Source of the DNA: Deltaproteobacteria bacterium
Lineage (GTDB): Bacteria > Desulfobacterota > Desulfarculia > Adiutricales > Adiutricaceae
NCBI GenBank assembly: GCA_031264185.1
Contig: JAISEL010000117.1
Span: forward strand, 1 to 51,206
Length of the DNA: 51,206 bases
Direction of reading: 5' to 3'
Part shown: positions 1 to 8,828 of the stretch, piece after piece
Numbering within the stretch: position 1 is the stretch's first letter
How the letters are laid out: each line of letters starts with the position of its first letter
The notes under the pieces: generated by a model
Told to the model about the DNA's origin: nothing
The model's input: the letters and a program-made list of their open reading frames with translations, nothing else
Databases searched by the model: none
Program-made: the position numbers and the translations under genes

Positions 1-116
1 ATAAAAATAATGCAATATCTATTCTCTGTTTGTGGTAAGGATAAAAAAGTTTTAATTCCACAATATCCTTAAATGGTACGGTGTTTATAATTTATCAAAA
101 TTATCCGCCGAGGTAA
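1..116 (-). mobile_element. End of an IS630-like insertion sequence (truncated by window edge)
   Basis: The reverse complement of these bases matches, with scattered mismatches, the left end of the IS630-like element at 27670-27785. The outermost bases, TTATCCGCCGAGGTAA at 101-116, are its terminal inverted repeat, and TA at 117-118 is the expected target duplication. Only the non-coding end is visible; the transposase would lie to the left of the window. The two copies differ at several positions, so this is not a very recent duplication. The insertion cut into the ATPase gene that follows. Confidence 0.8.
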
Positions 117-784
117 TATATAAGACTATAAACGATTTTCTTCCTCAACTTGACCTCGGCATTACTAGTTTCGATAAAAAAAAGGTTGCTCCTGACAGCA
201 TTTCGTTCCCCAAACATCTGTAGGACCAGTTAATGCTAGAGCTAGCTGACGGACAGATAATCAGTATATTAGGGGCAGGATCGAACTATGAAAAATTACT
301 GGTTACCCGTCAGGGCAACAAACTTAATTTTGAGATGCTGGATCCCGTTTATCAGACATCTGATGGAACGGAAGTTAAATTCGATATTAATCAGGAGTCA
401 GACGGCACAAAGCAAGTACTCAATCTGATTCCTTTTTTTGCTGAAATGTCTTCTGGCTCATCAAAAAAGGTCATCGTGATAGATGAAATAGACCGGAGTC
501 TGCATACCCTTTTGACCCGGCTGTTGATTGAAGAATTTCTGGACGGCAGTTCAGACGAATCAAGAGCTCAGTTATTATTTACCACCCACGATCTTTTTCT
601 TATGGACAAAAATCTGTTTCGCCTGGATGAAATGTGGCTGACTGAACGGGACTCTGACGGGGCCACTGCCCTTTTTTCCATCTCCGAATTTCCAGAGGCT
701 AAAGGCGATAAGAACATCCTAAAAAGTTATATTACAGGCCGTATGGGCGGAATCCCTAAAGTGTCGGGCAGAATCTCGTCTTAA
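117..784 (+). pseudogene. C-terminal stump of a defence-type AAA ATPase (RloA/AbiL-like), cut by an IS and carrying a stop codon
   Basis: The frame is open from the IS border at 119 to the stop at 784, apart from an in-frame TAG at 221-223; protein-like sequence continues on both sides of that stop (residues up to SFPKHL, then DQLMLELADG). The part after 233 has the features of ABC-like AAA_15/AAA_21 ATPases: a signature-like ESDGTKQ, a Walker B stretch VIVIDEIDRSLH, a switch region LLFTTHDLFLMD, and the C-terminal KSYITGRMGGIP typical of this group. Walker A and the N-terminal half are missing, removed by the IS insertion at 116. Such ATPases usually act with a small partner (RloB or a nuclease) in phage defence; no partner is seen, because the next gene is on the opposite strand. 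I infer a dead defence gene. Confidence 0.75.
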
Positions 785-814
785 TCCAGAGCGTAAGTTC
801 ATTTTCTTGGGGAA

Positions 815-1921
815 TTAATTCGCTGAGGTTGCTGGAGCAGCCATCGGTTTCAGCGGGCTCCACACAACGTCGTCATCGGCTTGAAGCGCAATGAGCTTCA
901 TATTAGCGCTCTTTGGATACTCGAAGTCCAGTCCAACTCCGACGCCAGCGGGAGCGTTTGTGTTCACCTCTATCTCCTGTATGTCAGCATCATCGACCCG
1001 TAAGCTCTGAATGCGTCCCCATCGCACGCCTTTGGACTCAACGATGACAAACACGGGCTGGCCGACGAAGAGTCTTTGGCCGGGCTTACCGACGACAACT
1101 ATCGTCCAGTTCTTGTCGGGGTCAGCACGCAGCGTCAACTCAATGCGGCTCATGGACGCGGCGTGGTGGGCCTGAAGATAGCGACCGGCCACTAGCCCGA
1201 AAATCGACGTCGCTAAACTCTTAATGAAGGCTACCGCTTCGCTCATCTCTTTATCACCAGGGAGGTCAATGGGAATGTCTCCACGGTGGGAGACCTGATT
1301 CCGGCGTTCAACGATATCTTTGAGACGCTCTTCAATAACCGTACGCTTCACTCCGTCCTGTAACGGCGTTTCAAGATCATGTGTGTCGCAGTACCAAGTC
1401 ATAGTCGCTTCGGTGCGACACACGCGATCGCAAATATTATCAATACCAATCACGCTGAAGACAGCATCGACTTCACTCGCACGTAGGTTCACATCGTGAG
1501 CGATGACCGCAGCCTGGTTTATGACGTAGGGCTTAGTTCCGCTCAGGCAATCGAATAGATTCTTAACCACGCCCAGCTCGCTCAGGCCGATGTAACGTCC
1601 CTTTCCGAGGCGCCTGCGGCAGATCAGTTCAGCCGACCTGATCAGGTGTTTGTCCGTCAGCTTCTGCGGGAGCTCCGCGTAGTCAATGCGGCGAGTCTCA
1701 AGCCGCACGTATTCTTTGATGAGGTTTTCGATGAATTTTTCAAACGACGCATACAGAGCGACAGCGAACGCCGCATAGTCAAAGCGTTTCCGGACCAAGA
1801 TATACCGCTGCACCACGGTGTCCTTGTGATCCGCTAGAGCGCGATTAACTGGGGCGATTGACTTGGCAAGCGTATCCAGATCCTCTAACTCCGTGATGAG
1901 TTCATCCAACGTAGAACGCAT
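815..1921 (-). CDS. RiboL-PSP-HEPN / MAE_28990-like HEPN protein (putative RNase effector)
   Basis: A 368-residue protein, last gene of a three-gene minus-strand cassette; its reading frame begins just after the DUF262 gene stops. I chose the ATG at 1921, which has GGAG six bases upstream, over an in-frame TTG at 1939. The N-terminal third is helical and contains YASFEKFIENLIKEYV, resembling the MAE_28990/MAE_18760 group of HEPN proteins. Near residue 207 is ERRNQVSHRGD, which fits the HEPN RNase motif R-N-x-x-x-H. The C-terminal third looks beta-rich and may be a separate sensor or binding domain. HEPN proteins of this kind are metal-independent RNases in toxin and defence systems, so here it is the probable killing subunit. 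Family assignment is from motifs only; the activity is inferred. Confidence 0.6.
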   Translation of the reverse strand: MRSTLDELITELEDLDTLAKSIAPVNRALADHKDTVVQRYILVRKRFDYAAFAVALYASFEKFIENLIKEYVRLETRRIDYAELPQKLTDKHLIRSAELICRRRLGKGRYIGLSELGVVKNLFDCLSGTKPYVINQAAVIAHDVNLRASEVDAVFSVIGIDNICDRVCRTEATMTWYCDTHDLETPLQDGVKRTVIEERLKDIVERRNQVSHRGDIPIDLPGDKEMSEAVAFIKSLATSIFGLVAGRYLQAHHAASMSRIELTLRADPDKNWTIVVVGKPGQRLFVGQPVFVIVESKGVRWGRIQSLRVDDADIQEIEVNTNAPAGVGVGLDFEYPKSANMKLIALQADDDVVWSPLKPMAAPATSAN

Positions 1922-1939
1922 AGGCAGGCTCCATCGCAA

Positions 1940-3247
1940 TCATTGCTTGGTCTTGGCGATCGCGGCGGCAAAGGCCTCGTTCATGCAGCGGTTACGATCC
2001 TGGGTATGCTTAAAGTTCGTGCGGCGCCCAAAGAACAACTCCTGATTCTTCTTGTACATCGCCTGCAATTCTCTGCGCAATACAGCCTTGTTTTTGATGA
2101 GATTGACACGGTGAAGCACCACATCTGGGCTGTTTGCAACGAACATAAGTGAGTCGTAAACTATCCTGGTAGGTCGCTTCCTGGAAGGACTGAGCACGGT
2201 GAACGCTTCGTTTCCTAGCACCTCCCAAAGGAAATCGACGGTCGCCTCGAACATTAATCGGTACTCTACGAGACCATCTGGCGGGAACTTGTTCCCTAAA
2301 ACAATAAACCGATCGAGAAACTCCGTAATTTTGTTCAGTCCTGCCTTGAACTCACCGATCCTGCGGTAGGCAAAGAAGCGTAAAACTAGTTCCACGTCCT
2401 CCATCTTTTCGAACATATTAGTGCCCGTCTTCGTCGGTTCATCGAGAGTTTCGTCGACTTCTTCGTCGGCGTCTTTTTCCTCAGGTTTCGGGTCGAGCGG
2501 GATACCCCACATCTGCCGAAACTTATCGTTCGCAGAAAGTTCGAGGCACAGCTTGTTAAGAGGACCGTTATAAACGGCGTTGCGCGTCTCCTGGTTGGCA
2601 AGCTTCACACCTCCCGAGTTGAGACGCTCAAAGACAATTTTTTTCAACATTGCGGCCTGTTCCTCGCATGAAGCCGTCTCTTTGAGAAGAATGATCGACG
2701 AAATGTAACGGCGATCAATGCCATCACGAATCTTCGACGGAAGCTCCGAGTACTTTCGTCCGTTTAGCTCTAACCAATGTTGCAACCCTGTTAGCGCAAA
2801 CTTATCGTCGTAGAAATCGTTCAACGCTGTAAGACGCTGGCGTCCATCCATAACTTCGAAACGCGCCAGGTCGCGCTCGTAGAGGAAGACCGGCGGTACT
2901 GGCACGTTCATAAGGAATGATTCGATGAGCCGCGATTTCCGCTCATCGCTCCAGCGATGGCGGCGCTGGTATTCGGGGTCAAGCTTGTAACGAAGTTCCT
3001 TCTCGCCGTTATCTCCCTCGATCTCTTCCTTGAGCATCCCAAGGATGCCTGCAAGTGGATACCGTGCCTGCTCCGTAACGATCCGGATTTCGCCCTTCGC
3101 GTAGCGACTGTTCAGTTCTTCATCCGTTGCGGTGAGTTCGCTTGCACCGTCATAGAACGAGACCTTCTCAAACTCAAGAAGATAGTTCGCCGCTGTTTGT
3201 TGCGTCTTAGCGCCTACTGTTGAGTTCTGTTGGTTATCTTTCGTCAC
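1940..3247 (-). CDS. DUF262 (GmrS-like, ParB/Srx-fold) protein of a putative defence cassette
   Basis: A 435-residue protein starting at GTG (3247) with an AGGGGAG Shine-Dalgarno sequence. Around residues 85-120 it has the DUF262 pattern DPEYQRRHRWSDERKSRLIE followed by a small hydrophobic stretch (VPVPPVFLYE), and near residue 133 the hallmark VMDGRQRLTAL, which corresponds to the DGQQR nucleotide-binding/nuclease motif of GmrS. An acidic linker (KPEEKDADEEVDE) lies mid-protein. I see no HNH motif of the DUF1524 (GmrD) type at the C-terminus, so it is not a GmrSD fusion. It sits 12 bases after the methyltransferase gene and directly before the HEPN gene, implying one transcript. A plausible role is nucleotide-dependent sensing or cleavage of DNA that the methyltransferase has not marked. 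Confidence 0.8.
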   Translation of the reverse strand: MTKDNQQNSTVGAKTQQTAANYLLEFEKVSFYDGASELTATDEELNSRYAKGEIRIVTEQARYPLAGILGMLKEEIEGDNGEKELRYKLDPEYQRRHRWSDERKSRLIESFLMNVPVPPVFLYERDLARFEVMDGRQRLTALNDFYDDKFALTGLQHWLELNGRKYSELPSKIRDGIDRRYISSIILLKETASCEEQAAMLKKIVFERLNSGGVKLANQETRNAVYNGPLNKLCLELSANDKFRQMWGIPLDPKPEEKDADEEVDETLDEPTKTGTNMFEKMEDVELVLRFFAYRRIGEFKAGLNKITEFLDRFIVLGNKFPPDGLVEYRLMFEATVDFLWEVLGNEAFTVLSPSRKRPTRIVYDSLMFVANSPDVVLHRVNLIKNKAVLRRELQAMYKKNQELFFGRRTNFKHTQDRNRCMNEAFAAAIAKTKQ

Positions 3248-3259
3248 TGGCTTTCTCCC

Positions 3260-4363
3260 CTAAGCAAGATGGCAGTACACATCATGCTCAGTGATGGCTT
3301 TTTTCGGCTCGAACTGGAACTGTCGCACCTGTCGGCGCCCGTTGTCAGAGTCGGGCACAGCTTTCGCGGTAACCATTCTCCAGCCAGAATCGATCAACGA
3401 CTTTTTAAGGACGTCCATAGGTTCGGCGGCGCGATCGTTAATCCCACCATAACGGATAATCAGACGCGCCCCTGCGGTCGCATGTGAGGCTACGTTCTTC
3501 CAGACACGGCCCATTTCGGTCGCGAAATGAGCAGGGTTCAAGTGTTCGAGCTGCCCCTCTGGCTGGCGGTACTCGACGTAGTCCGGACCACCGAGGAACC
3601 AAAGCCGTAACCACTGGTCTGGCAGGTACGTACGCATTCCGAAGTACGGAGGCGACGTGACGATGAAGCGCGTCTTCGGCATGTCGCTGAACGTGTTCTC
3701 AACCCGGCTGTCACCAAGTTCCACCTTGCCTTCAACGTCCGGTAATGGCTCGGAGAGGTAGCGATTCGCCCTCGTCTTGATGATCGACAGCACGTCGACG
3801 TCGTCGGGACACATGCCGTGTGCTGTCCAAAACTTCACCGCGTAATTTGGCTTAGGCGCGAAAGTCCTCGGCGATTGGTTCGAGAAATACGACGGCGCCA
3901 TCTTCGGGCGCGGGCCATGAAGCGCTCCAAGGATGATCGCTCTCAATAAGATGCGCGTTGAGGAGGAGCACTCGCAGAGTAATGCTTCGCGGAGTTGACA
4001 GAGCTGCATGAGAGTGTGCTCATGGTACGCAAGCCTCCAGAACTCGCCGGAAGGAATTGATATCGGCTCCTTCGTCGCATTCAGGATGGCCCTGGCGTTC
4101 GCCACGACTCGACCCGGTTCAGCGCTGACGAGCTTCGCCCCTGCGAGGGCGGCCGCTACCGGACTGCTATCCACGCCCATCGAAGGCATCCCAAGCAAGC
4201 GGGCTGCAAAGTTTGTGGTGCCACGGCCGCAGAATGGATCGATCACCCAGTCTCCTCGCTTACCATGCTCCTTCAGCACTCGCAATGGAAAGTCGAGAGG
4301 GAACATCGTGTAGTACGGACATACCCCGTTCAAGGCGTTAGGTCTCATGGGAGGCTCCGACAT
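3260..4363 (-). CDS. DNA methyltransferase, N4-cytosine/N6-adenine type, of the DUF262-HEPN cassette
   Basis: A 367-residue protein with an ATG at 4363, first gene of the cassette. The SAM-binding motif DPFCGRGTTNFAARLLG is at residues 42-58 and the catalytic motif TSPPYFGMRTY near residue 235, an order of motif I before motif IV. A TSPPY sequence is common in m4C enzymes but does not exclude N6-adenine. The N-terminal CPYYTMFPLDFP is typical of methylases in which the target-recognition region lies between the two motifs (about residues 90-220). It probably marks host DNA so that the two following proteins ignore it. Cassette codons contain far fewer CCGG/GGCC words than the housekeeping genes to the right, which fits recent acquisition. 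Confidence 0.8.
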   Translation of the reverse strand: MSEPPMRPNALNGVCPYYTMFPLDFPLRVLKEHGKRGDWVIDPFCGRGTTNFAARLLGMPSMGVDSSPVAAALAGAKLVSAEPGRVVANARAILNATKEPISIPSGEFWRLAYHEHTLMQLCQLREALLCECSSSTRILLRAIILGALHGPRPKMAPSYFSNQSPRTFAPKPNYAVKFWTAHGMCPDDVDVLSIIKTRANRYLSEPLPDVEGKVELGDSRVENTFSDMPKTRFIVTSPPYFGMRTYLPDQWLRLWFLGGPDYVEYRQPEGQLEHLNPAHFATEMGRVWKNVASHATAGARLIIRYGGINDRAAEPMDVLKKSLIDSGWRMVTAKAVPDSDNGRRQVRQFQFEPKKAITEHDVYCHLA

Positions 4364-4562
4364 GCAGATACTTGGATATCATCACTGCACCCTATACACC
4401 TTCATAACTTCATCCTCAAGATGATTGATAACCTGTCCTTCACTTGCCGTAACAAAGATTCTCTTATAAACAGATAATAATTTAATTATATTTCTTTAGC
4501 CAAAAAAAACAAGCCCCCTTTAAAAGAAATTGATATATTTATTATCTCAATCTGACACAGCA

Positions 4563-4604
4563 CTTATAAATAAGCCGCTTACCCAGCAGCCTCTTATTTA
4601 TGAG
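4563..4604 (-). terminator. Hairpin at the 3' end of the integrase gene
   Basis: CTTATAAATAAG (4563-4574) pairs with CTTATTTATGAG (4593-4604) with one G-T mismatch, giving a 12-bp AT-rich stem around an 18-base loop. It overlaps the integrase stop codon. No U-run follows on the minus strand, so this is at best a weak terminator. The 4364-4562 spacer is AT-rich and holds no gene that I can see. Confidence 0.35.
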
Positions 4605-5788
4605 TTCTTGAGCCGGTCCAGATAGTCGGCCCATTCCTGCTTCATCTTACGGCGTTCGGGCAGGTACTGGGCGTAGTTGCAGGCGGCCCGGACACCTCCG
4701 GGGACGTGTGCAAGCTGACGCTCGATCCAGTCGGGGCTGTAACCCTGCTCATTCAATATAGTGCTGGCTATTGACCTGAATCCGTGGGGAACTATTTCGT
4801 CTTTAGTAAAGCCCATACTCCGGAGAGCGTTTAAAGCGGCCATATCGGTTATCGGCCGGACGGCTGTTCGCGGACTTGGGAACAGGTACCGCCCCTGGCC
4901 TGTATAATTCCGGAGCGCCTCAATTATGGAGACAGCCTGTGTGCTTAAAGGAATGATATGCGGCCGTCCCGTTTTCATTTTCCTGGCTGGTATTTTCCAC
5001 TCCCTGTTTTCCAGGTCAATCTCTGCCCATTCTGCGTGTCTGAGTTCTCCCGGCCTGGTGAAGACCAAAGGGGCCAGTTGCAAAGCGGCCTTGACGGTCC
5101 GGCTTCCGTGATATTCGTCAATGGCCAAAAGAAGCCTTTTGAGGTCCTGCGGCTTAGTCAGGCTTGGGTAATGCCTTTTCTTCGGCGTTTTCAAAGCTCC
5201 CTTCAGGTCGCCGGCGATGTCCCGGCTGGCCCGGCCGGTGACTATGGCGTATCTGAAAACCTGGCCGGCAAATGCTCTGACTCTTCTGGCCATCTCAAAT
5301 AAATTCCGGCTTTCCGTTCGCTTTAAGACCGCTAAGAGTTCCGGGGCCTCAATCTCACTTATGGGCCGCTGGCCAAGGAATGGAAACAGATGATTCCTGG
5401 CCCGGCCAAGCAAAACCTCAATATATCCTTCTTTTTTTCCTGCCCTGTGGACTTCCAGAAATTCTAAAGCTATGGCCTCAAAGGAATTTTCAAGACTTCC
5501 GGATTTTGCAGCCTTTTTTCGGGCAGCCGGATCAATCCCTGAACTAAGAGCCTGTCTGGCCTGCAGAGCTTTTTCTCTGGCCTGAGCCAAACTGATTTCA
5601 GGGTAGGTGCCTATCGTGAGGGTCTTTTGAGTTCCATGGAATCGGAAATTATATCTCCAGCTCTTAATTCCAGTAGTGGAAGTGAAAAGGTACAGCCCCT
5701 TCCCGTCGACTTCCTTATAGGGCTTGTCCCTGGCTTTAAGCTGGCGGATATGAAAATCGGTCAGCTTGTTTAATCCGATTCTGGCCAT
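4598..5788 (-). CDS. P4-type tyrosine integrase (DUF4102 N-terminus)
   Basis: A 396-residue recombinase that would insert and excise a genomic island at a tRNA gene. The N-terminal DUF4102 arm-binding domain (KPYKEVDGKGLYLFTSTTGI, then YRFHG-like and LTIGTYPEISLAQAR) is followed by a core-binding domain near residues 105-200 and the catalytic domain. Catalytic residues are visible: Arg in TRPGELRHAEW, His and Arg in HGFRSIAST, a second His in QLAHVPGGVRAA, and the nucleophile Tyr in NYAQYLPERRKM. The length is normal for the family and the frame is intact, so it could be active. It starts 300 bases from the 3' end of tRNA-Ser, with its 5' end facing the tRNA, the usual arrangement of such islands. 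Confidence 0.93.
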   Translation of the reverse strand: MARIGLNKLTDFHIRQLKARDKPYKEVDGKGLYLFTSTTGIKSWRYNFRFHGTQKTLTIGTYPEISLAQAREKALQARQALSSGIDPAARKKAAKSGSLENSFEAIALEFLEVHRAGKKEGYIEVLLGRARNHLFPFLGQRPISEIEAPELLAVLKRTESRNLFEMARRVRAFAGQVFRYAIVTGRASRDIAGDLKGALKTPKKRHYPSLTKPQDLKRLLLAIDEYHGSRTVKAALQLAPLVFTRPGELRHAEWAEIDLENREWKIPARKMKTGRPHIIPLSTQAVSIIEALRNYTGQGRYLFPSPRTAVRPITDMAALNALRSMGFTKDEIVPHGFRSIASTILNEQGYSPDWIERQLAHVPGGVRAACNYAQYLPERRKMKQEWADYLDRLKNS

Positions 5789-6087
5789 AAATCCGCCTTG
5801 ACTGTTGGTATCGGCTGTTGTTTTTCAACAAATTCTTGCATCTTTACCCAAAAACTAGCTGAAAGCCAGTTGTTACGGCACGGCTGTCCTGATTTGCTGG
5901 TATTATGTTTCCGCTGCGCTTCAATGCCAGCGACAATATTTATCTTGATTGTAAAGGCTTTTGTTGGCGTTTAAGGTTGATTTTTTAGGGCTGGCTGGGA
6001 CAAAAAAAGCTCGAAAACCGTTTGCTGGTGCGGATTTCCGGGCTTTATTGATGTTTATGGACATGGACATAAAAGGTTTTTATGCGC

Positions 6088-6181
6088 TGGCGGAGAGGGT
6101 GGGATTCGAACCCACGTGCCGGCTCATCACCGACAAGACGATTTCGAGTCGTCCCCGTTACGGCCACTTCGGTACCTCTCC
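6088..6181 (-). tRNA. tRNA-Ser(CGA)
   Basis: On the minus strand the gene runs from GGAGAGG (6181-6175) to the encoded CCA at 6090-6088. The acceptor stem pairs with CCTCTCC, the anticodon stem GACGA/TCGTC holds the loop CTCGAAA with anticodon CGA (reads UCG), a long variable arm is present as expected for serine, and the T-arm contains GTGGGTTCGAATCCCAC. Its 3' end faces the integrase, so it is the likely island attachment site. I saw no second copy of the 3' end of this tRNA in the window. The 5789-6087 interval between integrase and tRNA contains no gene. Confidence 0.95.
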
Positions 6182-6223
6182 AATTGTTTTCAAATTTAAT
6201 TTAAAACGATCAGATAGTCAACC

Positions 6224-7252
6224 TTAATATTCCTTTACCCGCCATCTTCCGGCAATTTCGGTCCGGCATTTGGGACATAGACCTCCTGAGTCCAACTGAT
6301 AGTCATCCACCCAGAAACCGCTTCGCCGGATCAAAACCTCGCCGCAGTTTGGGCAAACCGTATCACCGTAGCCCGGTCCTTGGGCGTTGCCGATATAGAT
6401 AAACCTCAGTCCCGCCTCCCGGCCGATCTCCCTGGCTTTTTCCAGAAGAGATATGGGCGTAGGCAGCTTGTGGGTCTGCCGGTAATGGGGGGTAAAGCGG
6501 CTGATGTGCCAGGGTATGTCAGGATTCAGGTCAGCCAGCCACTGGGTCATGGCCTTTAAATCCGCTTCAGAATCATTCTCCCCTGGGATCAAAAGGGTAG
6601 TCACTTCCAGCCAGATACCGTTAGTTACAATAATCTCCAGACTCTCTAAAACCGGTCTTAAGTGCCCGCCGGTGATCTTATGGTAAAAACTGTCGGAAAA
6701 GCCTTTCAGATCCACGTTTAAAGCCACCACATGGCTTAAAGCCTCAATGGTTTTTTTGGACATGAAGCCGTTGGTGACCCATAAGGAAGGCAATCCTTTT
6801 TCCCGGCCGGCCTGAGCTAAATCCTGGGCATACTCAAAAAATACCGTAGGCTCGTTATAGGTGAAGGCCAGTGAGGTAGCTCCGACTCTTACGGCTTCCT
6901 CGACCATTTTCCTGACAGGAGACGGCGGAGATTCGGTCACCCCTGGCCAGCTTTCCGGTACCTGGCTTAAACTGTGGTTCTGGCAGCCTAAACAGGCAAA
7001 ATTGCAACCCGGCGTGCCAACGGAAAAAGTCTGGCTGCCTGGCCAAAAATGGTAAAAAGGTTTTTTTTCAACCGGATCTAAGGCCATGGCCCCGGTATAA
7101 CCGTAATTTAAGGTATAGACCGAACCGTCCTCAAAAACCCTGACCCCGCAGCGGCCTCTCTGACCCGGAGCCAGATGGCAGAAAAAAGCGCACAGAAGGC
7201 ACCTGGCTCCCGAGCCGTGTTTTTCCCAAAGGCGGGCCTCGGTCCTGGTCAT
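6224..7252 (-). CDS. amrS: AmmeMemoRadiSam-system radical SAM enzyme
   Basis: A 342-residue radical SAM protein of the PflA-like AmrS group, which accompanies MEMO1- and AMMECR1-like proteins in many anaerobes; its substrate is not settled. The 4Fe-4S motif CNFACLGC gives Cys83, Cys87 and Cys90. A cysteine-rich N-terminus (CLLCAFFCHLAPGQRGRCG) is typical of AmrS, and the C-terminus carries a zinc-ribbon-like CPNCGEV...CPKCRTE. FTYNEPTVFFEYA and VTNGFMS are conserved SAM-barrel segments. It follows lptE by two bases and closes the housekeeping run. The partner genes are not in the window. Confidence 0.9.
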   Translation of the reverse strand: MTRTEARLWEKHGSGARCLLCAFFCHLAPGQRGRCGVRVFEDGSVYTLNYGYTGAMALDPVEKKPFYHFWPGSQTFSVGTPGCNFACLGCQNHSLSQVPESWPGVTESPPSPVRKMVEEAVRVGATSLAFTYNEPTVFFEYAQDLAQAGREKGLPSLWVTNGFMSKKTIEALSHVVALNVDLKGFSDSFYHKITGGHLRPVLESLEIIVTNGIWLEVTTLLIPGENDSEADLKAMTQWLADLNPDIPWHISRFTPHYRQTHKLPTPISLLEKAREIGREAGLRFIYIGNAQGPGYGDTVCPNCGEVLIRRSGFWVDDYQLDSGGLCPKCRTEIAGRWRVKEY

Positions 7253-7254
7253 GA

Positions 7255-7833
7255 CTAAAACTCGTTAAACATGACCAGACCTATTTTCTGGGCCAAATCT
7301 TCCATAATCCATGTCAGAGCCTCGGCTTCCTGCATTTCCACCTGACCCTGGATCTGGCTGACCAGGTAAGTCCGGCTGGAAGAAAACTTCATCCTGTTCG
7401 ATAAGGGCGGATCAATGGAGTTTTTCCCGGGCCTGGTAAAGTTCACGTCCACTGTGACGCTGACGGTCCGGCTTGAGGAAGCTTCCGGAGTTTCATCGTC
7501 ATGGGTCCGGACAATATCCCACGAACCGCTGCCGACCACGACCTGAGTAATGGTCATCTTAAGGCTTGAGTCGGCGCCTCGGCTGTCGATCACCAAACCC
7601 GGCGTTCCCGACAGCCGGGCAATGACCGCTCTCGTCAGTTCCGGGCCCAGATGCCCGTAACGGCTGCTGTTATCGGCCACAGGTACAGATAAGGTAAGCG
7701 GCTCGGCCAGGCGGTAGGAAGTGGGATTCAAGCTGTAGCCGCAGCCGGACAAAACAGTCAGAATTATGGCCGGCAGCGTTTTAAAGCTTAATGTCTTCCG
7801 AAAGAAAAGACCTGTTTTGAAAAAAAGGTTCAT
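7255..7833 (-). CDS. lptE: LptE-like LPS-assembly lipoprotein
   Basis: A 192-residue lipoprotein: after a hydrophobic segment the lipobox VLSGC puts the acylated Cys at residue 31, followed by GYSL as in LptE proteins. Later segments (LGPELTRAVIARLSG, VTVDVNFTR, and a C-terminal helix ending EDLAQKIGLVMFNEF) match the small alpha/beta LptE fold that plugs the LptD barrel in the outer membrane and helps deliver lipopolysaccharide. Its ATG overlaps the nusB stop in an ATGA, so the two are probably translationally coupled. Sequence conservation in this family is low; the call rests on lipobox, size and placement. Confidence 0.75.
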   Translation of the reverse strand: MNLFFKTGLFFRKTLSFKTLPAIILTVLSGCGYSLNPTSYRLAEPLTLSVPVADNSSRYGHLGPELTRAVIARLSGTPGLVIDSRGADSSLKMTITQVVVGSGSWDIVRTHDDETPEASSSRTVSVTVDVNFTRPGKNSIDPPLSNRMKFSSSRTYLVSQIQGQVEMQEAEALTWIMEDLAQKIGLVMFNEF

Positions 7834-8315
7834 ATGTCTTCTGAATTGCTGGATGTTATTTCACTGAGCAGGCGGTCCAAAACTCCGTTAATAAAAGCTG
7901 TGGACTCCGAGTCGCCGTAGCTTTTGGCAATCTCCAAGACCTCGTTTAAACTGACTTTGGGCGGAATGTCCCGGCGGAAACGCATCTCGTAAAAAGCCAG
8001 CCGGATTAAAGCCCGGTCAACCTGAGCCATGCGGCCCAGACGCCAGTTGTCGGTCGCCTGGGCAATGGCTGTATCCAGTTCTTCCATATGCCTGGCCGTA
8101 CCGTAAAAAAGCTCCAAGGCTAAAGGCAGAGAAGAATCATAAGATTTCCGGGTCAGACCCAGACCGTTTTCCTCGTCATAATCCGGAGCAAAACTGTTCT
8201 GAAAAATAAGGACCGTCTCTTCCGGGCTCAGTTGACTGGCTTCCATCTGATAAAGAAGCTGCATGGCCATTTCCCGGGATAATCGCCGACCCGAAGGTCT
8301 TGGGGTCAATTTCAA
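7830..8315 (-). CDS. nusB: Transcription antitermination factor NusB
   Basis: A 161-residue all-helical protein that binds boxA RNA with ribosomal protein S10 and promotes rRNA antitermination. The N-terminal [18 protein letters not shown] and the C-terminal [38 protein letters not shown] and [10 protein letters not shown] are the standard NusB signatures. The likely start is a TTG at 8315 that overlaps the ribH stop (TTGA); an internal ATG at codon 16 would remove the first conserved helix. The ribH-nusB pairing is common in proteobacteria. Confidence 0.95.
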   Translation of the reverse strand: MKLTPRPSGRRLSREMAMQLLYQMEASQLSPEETVLIFQNSFAPDYDEENGLGLTRKSYDSSLPLALELFYGTARHMEELDTAIAQATDNWRLGRMAQVDRALIRLAFYEMRFRRDIPPKVSLNEVLEIAKSYGDSESTAFINGVLDRLLSEITSSNSEDI

Positions 8316-8791
8316 ACTCCATTGACCAGACCCATCAATCTGGCCATTTCCATGGCCGTGACCATGGCCTCAAAGCCCTTGTTGCCGCCCTTGACTCCGG
8401 CCCGGTCAACGGCCTGCTCAATGGTATCGCAAGTCAAAACACCGAAACTGACAGGTACTCCGGTCGATAAAGCCGCCTGGGCCAGACCTTTGGAGACTTC
8501 GGCCGCCACATAATCAAAATGAGGGGTGGAGCCCCGGATAACCGCGCCCAGAGCCGCTATGGCCTCATACTTGCCGCTTTTGGCCGCAGCTGAAGCCACC
8601 AGAGGCAGTTCAAAAGAACCGGGGGTTTTAATGATCGTCAGGTTATCAGCCTCACCGCCGTGTCGGACAAAGGCGTCTTTGGCCCCCTCCAAAAGACGCT
8701 CAGTTATGAAACTGTTGAAACGGCTGACCACAACGGCTATTTTAAGGCCCTGAGCCGAAATCTGGGCTTCTATAAGTTTAGTCATACTCAC
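8312..8791 (-). CDS. ribH: 6,7-dimethyl-8-ribityllumazine synthase
   Basis: A 159-residue lumazine synthase, the penultimate enzyme of riboflavin synthesis, condensing the RibBA product 3,4-dihydroxy-2-butanone 4-phosphate with the ribityl-pyrimidine. Family segments are clear: [60 protein letters not shown] and the C-terminal [15 protein letters not shown]. The His in STPHFDYV is the catalytic base. Start is GTG at 8791 or ATG at 8785; AGGA lies five bases before the GTG. It follows ribBA after 37 bases. Confidence 0.97.
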   Translation of the reverse strand: MSMTKLIEAQISAQGLKIAVVVSRFNSFITERLLEGAKDAFVRHGGEADNLTIIKTPGSFELPLVASAAAKSGKYEAIAALGAVIRGSTPHFDYVAAEVSKGLAQAALSTGVPVSFGVLTCDTIEQAVDRAGVKGGNKGFEAMVTAMEMARLMGLVNGV

Positions 8792-8828
8792 TTAATTCCT
8801 CACGGCCGGAACTTTAAACCTCCGGATT

